Positions 34,757 to 45,154 of a stretch of DNA of 64,000 bases are shown one piece after another. The notes under the pieces are model-generated. The model was not told where the DNA came from and searched no databases. It was given only the letters and a program-made list of their open reading frames with translations. The first letter of the stretch is position 1. Each line of letters starts with the position of its first letter. The translations under genes and the position numbers were made by a program. This stretch comes from Nemophila menziesii (Eukaryota > Streptophyta > Magnoliopsida > Boraginales > Hydrophyllaceae), in contig JARWIR010000090.1 in assembly GCA_029959085.1 (NCBI GenBank), positions 1,240,001 through 1,304,000 of the forward strand, in the 5' to 3' direction.

Positions 34757-35272
34757 ATTAGGCGATTCAACAAGGTTTAGCACAGTTATGGCAAAGTCGT
34801 CCTCACTAATAATCTTGCACTTATGATGCTCACCAATCAAATACAAGAAATCAACACGCTTTGTATCATGTTCGAATACTTTTTACCATTACATCACTTC
34901 AACAACCTTATAACAGTCAATCGACAAAACATATTAGCTACAAGGGCACCATAATAATGTATTTCTAACATATCATGACAAGATAATTTCAATTCAACTC
35001 TAGAACTAATATAATACAATAGATGCTACACCGCTTTCATAATTTGTATACTAAAAAACACATGTAATATTCTTTACAAATTTATATTTAACAATCTCAT
35101 ATCTAACTGTATAAGAAAAGCAATAGATTACATGAGTTTTTGTTGATAAGCTTCTTACCTTTTGATCGAGATGCTTATACTGGATTTCTGAATTCGTGTG
35201 TGTAATACACTTGTAGCAGATGAATGTAAGCCTTGCAGACGGGATTGATAGTAACAATACCAAACTTTCCAT
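34757..35272 (-). pseudogene. Unrecognised gene remnant, two exon-like blocks
   Basis: Block 1 (35272-35159) starts MESLVLLLSIPSARLTFICY and ends LDQK at an AAG/GTAAGAAG donor. Block 2 (about 34900-34757) reads VFEHDTKRVDFLYLIGEHHK and then CKIISEDDFAITVLNLVE, ending in TGA. Two stops (TAATGGTAA) sit just upstream of block 2 in the same frame. Composition is clearly protein-like, but I do not recognise the family, and the link between the blocks is inference. Confidence 0.4.
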
Positions 35273-35546
35273 TGGGAGGTTACTATAATTAAGGGATTTA
35301 GTAGATATGCAAATAATAAGGAATAGGTTATTGAAGATAATTATGTCACATGATCTATTTACTATGTTGAACGCAAAGGGTATGGATGGTATACGAATTA
35401 AAAAGCTGGACCTTTTAAGGGTGAAATAATTCGTTGGACACTATGGGGGTGGGTTATTGGGTGTTTGGACTTAATTGGCTTATATCTCAATAAAAAAAGT
35501 AATAATGATTAATTAAAATATTAAAAGTAGAAGTTGTTACTTTATG

Positions 35547-35619
35547 GAGTAATTGATTTTTGATACGGTATATAAGTATATAGAATATACCGTATCAAAA
35601 ATTAATATTGAGTAATTGA
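35547..35619. repeat. Short perfect-type hairpin flanked by 10-bp direct repeats
   Basis: ATTGATTTTTGATACGGTATAT (35552-35573) pairs with 35585-35606 at 21 of 22 positions around an 11-base loop. GAGTAATTGA occurs directly outside on both sides (35547-35556 and 35610-35619), overlapping the stem base on the left. It could be a tiny foldback transposon, an extruding palindrome or a terminator-like RNA hairpin. Confidence 0.8.
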
Positions 35620-35985
35620 AGTGAAAGTAGAATTTGTATTTTACGCTCACCTTCACCTAGTCCTGAACCCATCATTCTTTCCTTCCCCTTCTCTTCAGAA
35701 AAAAAGTGTATCATGTTATTCTTTTCAACAATTTTGTCCATTAAATAATTCTTTAATTAGTTTAAATTATTTCAAAACCCAAAAAAAACATTACTCAGGG
35801 TATTATCAAAACCCATACGTTTAAACATAAAAAGTAAACCTTAAACCTTATTATTTTACACACACCTTCACCCCCAATCCAATCTTCACCTGTCTTTACC
35901 ATAGTCCTGAACCCATAATTATTTTCTCATTCCCCTCATTTCCCCAACCTTTCGATTTGTCATTTTCCTCTTCAACTAATATACT

Positions 35986-36384
35986 TCATTTTTTATATTG
36001 TAACTGGTATATTAATAAATAAACGAGTACAACAACAGATAGAAAAAACAGACCCGTGAAGAAATAAATCCAACTGCAACAGAAATCATAAATTACCATG
36101 GAAGCTTCTAGAGCATCAATACAAACCCAGAAGACCAAATAACCGAACAACACCACTAAAGTGGCAGGCATACGCTCCAAAGATCTTGTAGGGTTCTGGT
36201 CTCCAAATAAGCATTTTTGGTCGAACTGGAAAGAGCCTGACTCCAATAAGGTACCTATAAACAGGGGTTGCTTGGTCAAGAACTTGACAACTTCAACAAC
36301 GAAGCTCTGAGTAGGTTTGGAATATAGAAGATCAATGAAATATTCACTAGTCGAAGTAAAAACTAGAAACACAGTTATGGACAA
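35986..36384 (-). CDS. Hypothetical membrane protein, possibly a remnant
   Basis: The 132-codon open frame is protein-like: VVEVVKFLTKQPLFIGTLLE, FQFDQKCLFGDQNPTRSLER, then two or three hydrophobic stretches (LVVLFGYLVFWVCI and FFLSVVVLVYLLIY). The N-terminus also looks hydrophobic. The homologous stretch in copy E (about 50060-50420) has stops and indels, so E is broken, while D stays open. No family recognised. It could be an internal exon set or a chance survival within a duplicated segment. Confidence 0.4.
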   Translation of the reverse strand: MSITVFLVFTSTSEYFIDLLYSKPTQSFVVEVVKFLTKQPLFIGTLLESGSFQFDQKCLFGDQNPTRSLERMPATLVVLFGYLVFWVCIDALEASMVIYDFCCSWIYFFTGLFFLSVVVLVYLLIYQLQYKK

Positions 36385-37154
36385 ACAAGATAAGTTAAGT
36401 AGGTGATGAAATTAACCAATATATGAATATCTGTCGAAATATATACATATCACGTTGACTAATATCATGTATTTAAATTTAAATTAACGCTTAAATAAAC
36501 TAATTTTGGAAGAATGGTAAAAACAATAGCAAAAAAAGTTCTTGGTAAAAAACAAATTAAGAAGTTTTGATACCTTTTAAAAATAAATAATAGTAAACTT
36601 TATATTTTTGCTATAAAATATAATTATAATTTATTCAACGTAAATTTATATACGATAATAATTAAATAAGTTTAGATAAACATAAATTATATTCATATTT
36701 TTATTTAGTTATATTTTTAAATATAATGCCGATAAAAGAAATAGTAAAAATATAACATAAATTTTTTAGAATAATATATTAGTTTCATGTAAACTTTTAG
36801 AAAGTTGTTAGTTTGAGACAAATATACTATTTATTTCAAATAAGAATTAGATGTCATTAATTACATTATAAGTAAAAATAATCCAAATATTAAAGAAAAT
36901 ATTAGCCCAAATTTAATATGCTCACAACTAATTCAAATTCTTAAATATAATATCATGACTCAGCTAAATAAATTCATTAAATTTAGAGTTTCGTTCAAAG
37001 CCTTCAAATGGATTGACCATCCCTATCAGACATTGGAAGTAAATGTCATTGCAAAATCCCGCATAGACCAGCCATAATCCCACCACAGAAGCGTCCACAT
37101 CTACCCTCTCTCCACCAACACCTAATAACTGAACATAAATCATCCTAATTTTGT

Positions 37155-37361
37155 GTGTGGGTGGACTTGACACTACATTGTGTATATGTAGGAGTAGTCG
37201 GATTTACGGTGTATGTATTAGGGAAAACGGTCACATTCCCTAAAGTTTTTGTAGAAATAAAACTTCCCGAGTCCTATAAGCTTGATAAATCTACTGAGAC
37301 AAGTCATTCCGTAGACCTATCAGTTTGGTGGTGGAAAAATATACTGGAGAAAAAGCCGTAA
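37155..37361 (+). pseudogene. Unrecognised ORF fragment shared with segment C'
   Basis: 68 codons: VYVGVVGFTVYVLGKTVTF, then PKVFVEIKLPESYKLD and STETSHSVDLSVWWWKN before the stop. The C' copy (from about 23980) keeps VYVLGKT.LPKVYV.LKLP but stops early, after which the remainder reads in another frame. This suggests a former coding exon with a hydrophobic segment. Family unknown. Confidence 0.35.
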
Positions 37362-39095
37362 TGAATAGAATAGTTATGTAATTGTGCTTTCCTTAATTCT
37401 GTAAAATCACACTATATACATATATTCGGGTGAATTTAGGAGAAAACCTATTGTAAAATCACATTGCATGCCTACATTTTGGTGAATTCCAGTGAAATTG
37501 CAGTTAGGTCTATATAATTCGTACATGTTGCACTTTTATTGACTAAGAGTTGAACTTATCTATTTTTGTAAAGCTAAAAATGCATATAGGTCCTTATATA
37601 TTGTGTGTCTATGTGTTAAGAACTTTAAAAATGTATATTTCAAGATATGGAACTTGCAATGCTTTTGACGAGCAGATAATTTAAGGAGTTATTCTGTTGA
37701 GAAGTACTCAGAGAAGAACGCAGGTTAATGAATGCTTCTTGGCTTGTAAACTAATAGCTTCGTATGACAATATTCTTAAACGGGTTATTCTTATAAAAAC
37801 TGAACTATGAGAAATTGACAAATAATTCCTAATCTATTTACATGTGATTTAGTTTCTGACTGTCAAATTGGCTATAGAAACACTAGGGTAAGTTACCACA
37901 TAGTCTATTATTTTTTGGTCTTTTCTCATTGAAGGCACTAATTTTGGGATGAGCTTATAAATGCACATCTTTCTTCTTGATCTCACAGCTAGGTCAAAAT
38001 CAGATTCACATAAGTTTTTTTAACAAGAACTGTTACTGGCTCCACTCAGTTCCCCACATTTTCATTTAATTTCTTTTAATTCCCCTAGACTAATATTTAC
38101 AAGCGAAATTCAGAGCTATAAACAAAGGTACAATCTTTTGCTAACAGTTTTAAATCATGATGGTTTTCAATACAAATATATGATTAACATAAGAATTGAC
38201 TATTTCTCTCTAGACTCGTTTACACCATTAGTTAGTAAAGTACTGTATTTTCACATCACTTGTAGCATTAATTTGCTTCAACCGGTTGAGATTTTAGCTA
38301 GGTTTCCTTTACCATAGAAGAGTCTCCAATGGTATTATGAAAGCCAGACAAGTCTCACCACCCTATAATCTTGTATAAGAGAGAAAAGTATAATTGAATG
38401 AATCTACATAGGAAACGCTCGTAATCCCCAATTGGAAACACTCGTAGTATCACCTCAACGTGTTACCAGAATATCAAATATATCTGTGTAAAGATATGTT
38501 GGAAACACAGGGATATATGGCTATTGTAAATAACATAAAGACCAATTGTGGTGTAATCCCCAAATCAAAATTCAAATGCTAACAGAAATCGTGTGAATCT
38601 ATTAAGCTACATTGAGGATTTGACAACATTGTGGTAACTGGAGAAGAAAAGGTGGAAAATTTGGTGGTACGCCATTAAATTGTAGTGGTATGAGCAACGA
38701 TGGGTGATGGTTTATGAAGCATTGTTAAAAGAAAGGTAGAGGGTGGTGTGGACATTGATTAGTGCCACCAAAGCTTGGGAAATCACCGACTTCTGCTTTA
38801 TGACGCCATTGCTGATGAGAGATAGGGAGAGAGAATAAGGTAGCGGTTGTGGCGTGGTGGTGAGAAGGATATTATGTGGTGGTGAAAGATTAATATGATT
38901 ATAGAGTAATAATAATAAAGGATCAGGTTAGAATTTGTTTATAGTAATAATTCTTTTTATGATATTATTTTCTTTTAAATGGAATTATACATCATATTTT
39001 ATTTTACATTCTTATTATTTCCTAAATAAATCATAAAGGATCATGTTTTATCAAAAAGTATTAAATAATTAAATTATATTATTTTTAGATTAATT

Positions 39096-39236
39096 TTTTT
39101 TTATGTATGGGTGTCCAGGCCAGCTTACGCGCACCACGATTAATCCCATAGGAAATATACACGCCTCCTCATGCATACTCCCACTGTACCTCCTAGATAA
39201 AAGACAAGGTCTTGGCCATTGAGCTAATTCCAATGG
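39096..39236 (-). mobile_element. tRNA-derived SINE, copy 4
   Basis: Minus-strand head TTAGCTCAATGGCCAAGACC; the body includes TGCATGAGGAGGCGTGTAT and the ACACCCATACATAAAAAA tail. The 11-bp duplication TTAGATTAATT lies at 39085-39095 and 39237-39247. The paralogous site near 28395 carries TTAGATTAATT once. Box B and the middle part present in copy 1 are deleted. Confidence 0.9.
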
Positions 39237-39400
39237 TTAGATTAATTATTCTTATTTAATATTAATGAGAAGTATAAGTGACAAAAGTAACTATTCAATA
39301 TTATTATATGAAATTATATTCTGATAATATATTTATTTTAATAACAATTCATTCTTAATAAACCTATATGTTGAACAAGAATTGCAAAATAGTTCCTATA

Positions 39401-40250
39401 TACGTACAAAATTATTGATTTGGCACATAAATATTATTGATTAGTAGTTTTTTTTTGACTTTTTTATGCTAAATATAAGGCCTCTATAAAATTGGGGTAA
39501 TTCTAAAGTCTTGTTTAAACTCCCTGTGATATTCGAAATTTAAAAAAAAAATGTGTTATGAAATGGTTGAAAAATCTTTTGTTTGACATGAAAAAATAAA
39601 AAAAGGTGATTTAATTCTTATGATGGATATATTTATTTCAGAATCAGATTTGTGGCATGTTGGGTTGAATTACCTTTATGTGACTACATTGAGGTATGTT
39701 TAGTTGAGTTGTTGTTGGTAAATATTGGTCTTGTCAAACCTTTTAATGCAAAGTCTTAAATAGTATGGATATTTGTCACATCCATTTAAGTTCAAACGTT
39801 CTGATGCAAAACTTTTAAGGGTATAGATATCTGTCACATCCATTTAAGCTTAACTACGTCCAACTTCCTTCTTTATGAGCATTCTCTTTCCCTATATATG
39901 TAGTACAAGACAAACAATCTGATAGATAAGTTCTTACGAATCTACCAAGTTCTCTAATAACCTTGTCTACTCTTTTAGTACATATTTTCAAACACAACCA
40001 ACATGTAATCTAAAATGGTTTACTTTTAAGTTTCTTCTTTATTTATTGCTAAGATCATCCTCAGCTAGAAAAACAAGTAATAGTTTTTCAAGTATATTAC
40101 TTTTTTATTTACACTTAACACATTCTTTGTTTATAAAAAAGTTGTAAAAATTGTTTCACATCTTTATATAGAAACATTTTCACAACTATATTTTTATAAA
40201 CAAAAAGGAATTTTCTTTAAGTATAGTAGTTTATAAAACCTTAGAAATAC
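39401..40250. other. AT-rich non-coding stretch
   Basis: No gene seen. A short tandem pair (about 39725-39845) repeats ...AATA(G/T)TATGGATATTTGTCACATC and CATTTAAG(T/C)T, i.e. about 75 bp twice. Confidence 0.6.
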
Positions 40251-41080
40251 TGCCATCTAAGTCCATAATGCATTTGAAATTGCATAAATGCGCCTGTGTT
40301 ATTCAAAAATTGCCTATTTTCAACTATTTGCATCATAAGGCCCTTTAAGTTTCACAAAATGTTCAAAAACTACAAAAAAATGTATTTGAAATTGCCTATA
40401 GTTTTTGAAATTGCACAAATGTCTCTCGTTTCATTAAAAGAAACAAAAAGTGTTCAAAACTTCAAAAAATGATAAGAAACTTCAAAGGAAAAAAAATGCA
40501 AAAACTTTTAAAAATTGTAGAAAGGCCCTTTAAGTTTCACAAAATGTTTAAAAACTACAAAAATTGTATTTGAAATTGCCTATAGTTTTCAAAATTGCAT
40601 AAATGTCTCCCATTTTATTAAAATAAACAAAAAGTGAGAAACTAAAAGGAAAAAAAATTGAGTTAAAAATTGTAGAAAGATTTTAAATTATTGCAAACTA
40701 GTCCCTCCATTTTACTAAATGTAACAAAAAGTGTTAAAAACTTCAAAATAATAAAAGAAACTTAAAAGAAATACAAAATATAAAACTTACAGGAATTTTT
40801 TAAAATTTTTTACAAAGGTTTTTAAATATTGTAAACTAATCTCCTATTTTATTAAATTTAACTTAAAAAAATTTAACCTTTTTAAAATGAAACAAACTTC
40901 AAAGATAAACAAAATATAAAAAATACAGAAAGTTAAAAAAATGTTAAGAAATTATTTAAATTTTGCAAATTAGTACCTTATTATATTAAAATTAACATAA
41001 AGTGTAATATTTTTGAAAAGTAAAAGAAACTTAAAATCTAAACATATTTAAAAAGTTACATAAAAAGTTAGAAAGTTTAC
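40250..41080. repeat. Decaying tandem repeat, period about 185 bp
   Basis: AAGGCCCTTTAAGTTTCACA begins blocks at about 40336 and 40523. Each continues with ...TGTATTTGAAATTGCCTATA and AAACAAAAAGTG. Weaker copies (TTTTATTAAATTTAAC, AACTTCAAAG.TAAACAAAATATAAA) continue to about 41050. AT-rich and non-coding. It directly precedes the hAT transposase exons. Confidence 0.7.
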
Positions 41081-41088
41081 CGTTTATT

Positions 41089-43460
41089 GTGTTTTTATAT
41101 ACCTTGTCCCAATTACAAAGAAAAGGTGCTCAGCTGGCTACCCGGCCGTCAAACCAACCTACTTTGACCCAATTACAAGCACAACTCGAATCCGTACAAG
41201 CGGCAATAGCTTTGCAAAGTCCATCGTTAACATTGGACGATTCACAAGGTATAAATATTACTATAAATTTTAATTTTAAGTTTATACATTACTATTTACT
41301 AACCATTTTTTAATTTATCTAAGATATAGATGATGAGACCTATTTGGACAACACACTCAACATGATGAACATACCAAACATTCCTAAGTTTATTACCTTA
41401 GAGGCGAGGGCAGGATCTCAACCCGGTGATGAAACTGGTGAAGCTGATGCGTTGCAACCGCAACCAAGGACAAGAGCTCCAAAGTCACTCGTGTGGGAAT
41501 ACCTTGTTAAGAACAAAACAACAATAGGTAGGGATGAATGTGACGTATGTAAGATAAACTATGCTTTGGCTCCTGATAAATCTACTGCTAAGTTTATCAA
41601 ATATGTTAAAGTTGTCCATAGCCGTGACCAAAAAAACATTTACCCCTAACAAAGAACTTACTCGTAAAGAAATAGTGGTATACAGATGTGCTAATAGTCA
41701 GTCGTTTAGCCACGCCTCGAGTCCCTATCTTGCTAGGTTTAATCAGAATTCGCAGATCCCGTCTTACGAGCCTATCACTATATCTACAGTGATGGTAGTC
41801 ATGAAAAAACTTTATAAGGATCTTTGAATTAGTCTAGTGGATGAATTAAAAAACCTTACTGCTAGATGTTGTTTGACCTCAGATATGTGGGAAGCCAAAA
41901 ATGGATTAAAAATATTAGGAGTGACTTGCCATTGGATTGATATAAATTGGTTACTGCAAAAACGTATAATTTGTTTTTGTGTCATGACGGAGCGTCCTAC
42001 TAGTAATAAAAAAATGATTTAATAACTACTACTGCTTTGGCTTATGATATTACTAGTCGTATTTTTACTTGTACCTTTGACAATGGTTCAAATATGGTAG
42101 TTGTTGTCCCGGATCTTATCAAACAGTTTAGTGATAGGTCAATGTATTACGATGAACTTTTTCATATAAGATGTAACTGTCACATTATAAATTCGGTAGT
42201 CAGTGACATGATATAGGGTGTGGGAGTAAGGTATGACGAGGTGTTAGGTTTTCAAACGATTGGACCTAATATAGTTAAAAAGAATAGGAAAACATCGACT
42301 AATATAAGAACCACTCCAACACTATTTCGAGCTTTTTAAAAAATGTGAATCTCTTTGTGTTGAGTATAAGCGTTTGAGATTAGTGTGTCCAACTTGGTGG
42401 AACTCAACATATTTAATGTTACAACGTGTTTTAGAGTTTAATGATATCATAACGAGCATCAGTAATGAACACTTTAATGATAATTTTATTGATTCAGATG
42501 ATTGGGGAATGATTAGTGAACTGGTTAGTTTCTTGGAACACTTTAGCATAACTACAACTGCTTTATCTGCCATGTATACAAGTCACTTAGTGTTAGAAAA
42601 AGTGTATGATATAGCTATTCACATGCATGAGTATAAGTTAACTGATGGTCTTGAAACTATAATTGATCCTATGATGGAGAATTCTTGTAATACTATGACC
42701 CTTTTCCAATTGTATTTGCTATGTTTTGTGTTCTGGATCCACGCTATAATTTGAAGTTTACTAAAATATTTATCCCAGAACTGCATGCGAGGTTAGGTTA
42801 CCCCAAAATTGATATCGATAGCTATATGGAAATAGTTAATGCTGTAATGTATGAATTGTACAAGTCTTATGTGACTAGATTGTGTCGGAATGGTAAAACC
42901 ACCCCGTCCTCCCCCGGTTGTACAAACAAGTTTTGTAAGATCGAGAGCTGGTAAAATGGTGGACAATCACACTGCAACACGTGCCCACCTTAACCAAGGA
43001 AGTTGGAATGATCTTAACTACTATTTCAGAACTGAAAAAAACCACATGTCGAAGATTATGATATTATTGGGTTTTGGAGAAGTATGCTAGTAGGCCCATT
43101 TTGTCACACATGGCACGTGACTTTCTTACGATTCCAGCGTCTTTTGTTCCATCTGAATCTGCTTTCAGCGAAGGAAAAAAACATCCATCCGATCAACGAA
43201 TGAGTATGATTGGGACGACGTTAGAACGGGTGGTACAATTACAAGATTGGGTCAAAGCGGATGTTCGAACACAAGACCAGTTAGAAGCTTTATCCGACGA
43301 TGAGGACTTAACTTTCAACCTTTTAATTCAAGAGAAGGTTCAACTCCTTCAACATCGTACCAACCAGATGAGGACGAATGGTGAGCTCTATCTTTTAAAC
43401 TCTACTCTTTCAAGTTATTTTTTGAAAAAACTTACTAACATTTTTACCAAGGGGGTTTAA
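41089..43460 (+). pseudogene. hAT transposase pseudogene (BED finger, RNase H fold, dimerisation domain)
   Basis: Forward exons and frames in hAT order. 41089-41248 ends at a CAAG/GTATAA donor and 41324 onward follows a TAAG acceptor. A BED-like finger lies at 41490-41630 (VWEYLVKNKTT, CDVCKINY; the first His of the usual pair is not seen). 41837-42022 has TSDMWEAKNGLKILGVTCHW. RNase H-fold pieces DNGSNM and CNCHIINSVVSD follow near 42080-42200, then PTWWNSTYLMLQRVLEF (42389). The hAT C-terminal dimerisation domain at 43074-43300 reads HMARDFLTIPASFVPSESAF and LQDWVKAD. Stops at 41649, 41825 and 42020 and several frameshifts show it is inactive. Confidence 0.92.
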
Positions 43461-43639
43461 AGAACTACGTGGTGGCTTGATCCTTTCTGGGTATAAATTT
43501 CACGTAACCTATAGAAAGGTACATAGGCAGCCTAAATTCCATGTGCACAGTCACCAACCTCTCCCCTTCCTCATTCTACCGGTTAAATGTAATCATTTAT
43601 ACTTTATTCATTTTTTATTTAGTAATTGTAATAATTTAT

Positions 43640-43700
43640 TTAATAGGGAGTTGTAATTTATTTAATAGGGAGTTGTAATTTATTCGATAGTTAAATGTAA
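43640..43700 (+). repeat. 21-22-bp tandem repeat, three copies
   Basis: GGAGTTGTAATTTATTTAATA-type units repeat head to tail about three times with small changes. Confidence 0.85.
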
Positions 43701-43939
43701 TAAGTTGTGTATTTTTTATATATAACAAAGCGGTATTGTTGCAAACTCGTATTCAATTTGATACTAAAACCACACGAATTGTCACAACTAATAAAATGTC
43801 ATTAATATACTAGTAAAATGTAGAAAACGAAGTATTCGTTATGAAAATGTCTTATATAGTTTTTAAAAACATGTACTTTATTAGGATTATTTTAAGATGA
43901 ATGGACCTTCCTGTTTAAGTTTTGTAAAAAAAAAAAAAT

Positions 43940-44135
43940 TTATATGCCAGAACCGGACCGAATCGGTATGGCCCGGTAAAGTTGGTCCTTTCATTCGCTC
44001 AGGTTTTTGTATTTTACATATAAAGGACCGGTCCGGACCGGACCAGTAAAATTGGAACTGACGGACCGGCATGGAACGCTAAGAAATAAAACTGCTAAGA
44101 ACCGGTCACAACCGGACCGGCCGTTTGCCAGGCTA
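43940..44135. mobile_element. hAT right end with CCGGACCGG subterminal repeats
   Basis: CCGGACCGG, CCGGTCCGG and ACCGGTC words recur at least nine times. The segment ends GGCCGTTTGCCAGGCTA, whose complement TAGCCTGGCAAACGGCC fits the TAGnnnTGGCAAACGG terminal repeat of plant hAT elements. It lies 0.5 kb after the transposase pseudogene, in the right place to be its 3' end. I find no matching left terminus. Confidence 0.65.
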
Positions 44136-44249
44136 TGTCCCACCTCTTAGTGTGCTGATCTGTTATTGGGTTTTAGATTTACTTATATTAAACGACAACT
44201 AAAATCACCTATAATTTCACTATTACTAGATCAAATTAAACCTTTTATC

Positions 44250-44860
44250 GATGATATTTTTTGTCCAATTAGGGATGCTTGAATTTTTTTAAACAACTTT
44301 AATTTTTTATAAAATCCTTGACCATTTTGTCCAATCAGGCACACTTCAATAGTTTTTTTAAATCGTGTGACACTTCAATCCTTTATAAAATCCTTGATCT
44401 TTTTATCCAATTAGGGGCACTCGACTTTTTTTTAAAGTCACGCGACACTTGACTTTTTATAAATTTTTGACCATTTTGTCCAATTAGAGACACTTCAATA
44501 GTTTTTAAAAATTGTGTGATTCTTGAAATCTTTTATAAAATCCTTAGACCATTTTATTCAATTAGGGACATTTAATTTTTTTTTTTAAGTGTGCAGTTGA
44601 CTTTTTATAAAATTCTTCATCATTTTATCCATTGAGAACACTTCAATAATTTTTTAAAAATTGTATGACAATTAGAATCTTTTATAAAATCCTTAATCAT
44701 TTTATCCAATTAGGAACACTTGACTTTCTTTTTAAAGTCATACGACACTTGACGTTTTTAAAATCCTTGACCATATTGTCCAATCAGGGACACTTCAATA
44801 ACTTTTAAATGATGTGACACTTTTATATTTTTTTAAAGTCGTCAGACACGACTTGCCAAC
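44250..44860 (+). repeat. Minisatellite, 75-bp unit in alternating pairs
   Basis: TTTT(G/A)TCCAAT(T/C)AGG recurs near 44263, 44328, 44403, 44478, 44553, 44626, 44703 and 44778, mostly 75 bases apart. Units alternate between a form followed by CACTTCAATAGTTTTT and one followed by CACTTGACTTTTTTTT, so the true period from 44328 is about 150 bp. AT-rich, no coding content. Confidence 0.9.
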
Positions 44861-45154
44861 TACCCATTCTTCTAATTCAGTTTCTTTCCAACATCCAACT
44901 ACTTGCCATCTTCAAATTTTCATGTCTCATCTATTTTATTCTTGTTATAAAACCGACATCATCTCTACATTTATACCATAGCTCCTTTCCTTTCGGGCTA
45001 ATGTTAGAAGGAGAAAATTAATTCAAGTGTATCTTTGTTTCGTAATCTTTCTTCAATACTAGTGAGTTTTCCACCTTACTAGTTACTAGTATGTTGTTTG
45101 AATAACACCTCAAAAGTCCAACATGATATATAATGGAAGGCATTGTCTACAAAC

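Larger units (their letters stand above)
35610..39400. repeat. Dispersed host segment, copy D
   Basis: The left part (35690-37030) pairs with 49780-51240 (copy E). The end GTTTCGTTCAAAGCCTTCAA near 36990 pairs with the right end of copies A, B and C. The right part (37080-39400) pairs with 23880-28540 (C'). It lacks the hAT-like element and the family-2 SINE found in C', but carries its own SINE at 39096. Confidence 0.8.

Noticed and set aside
44250..44860. CRISPR-like array
   Set aside because: Units are contiguous and diverged with no unique spacers; this is plant nuclear minisatellite DNA.
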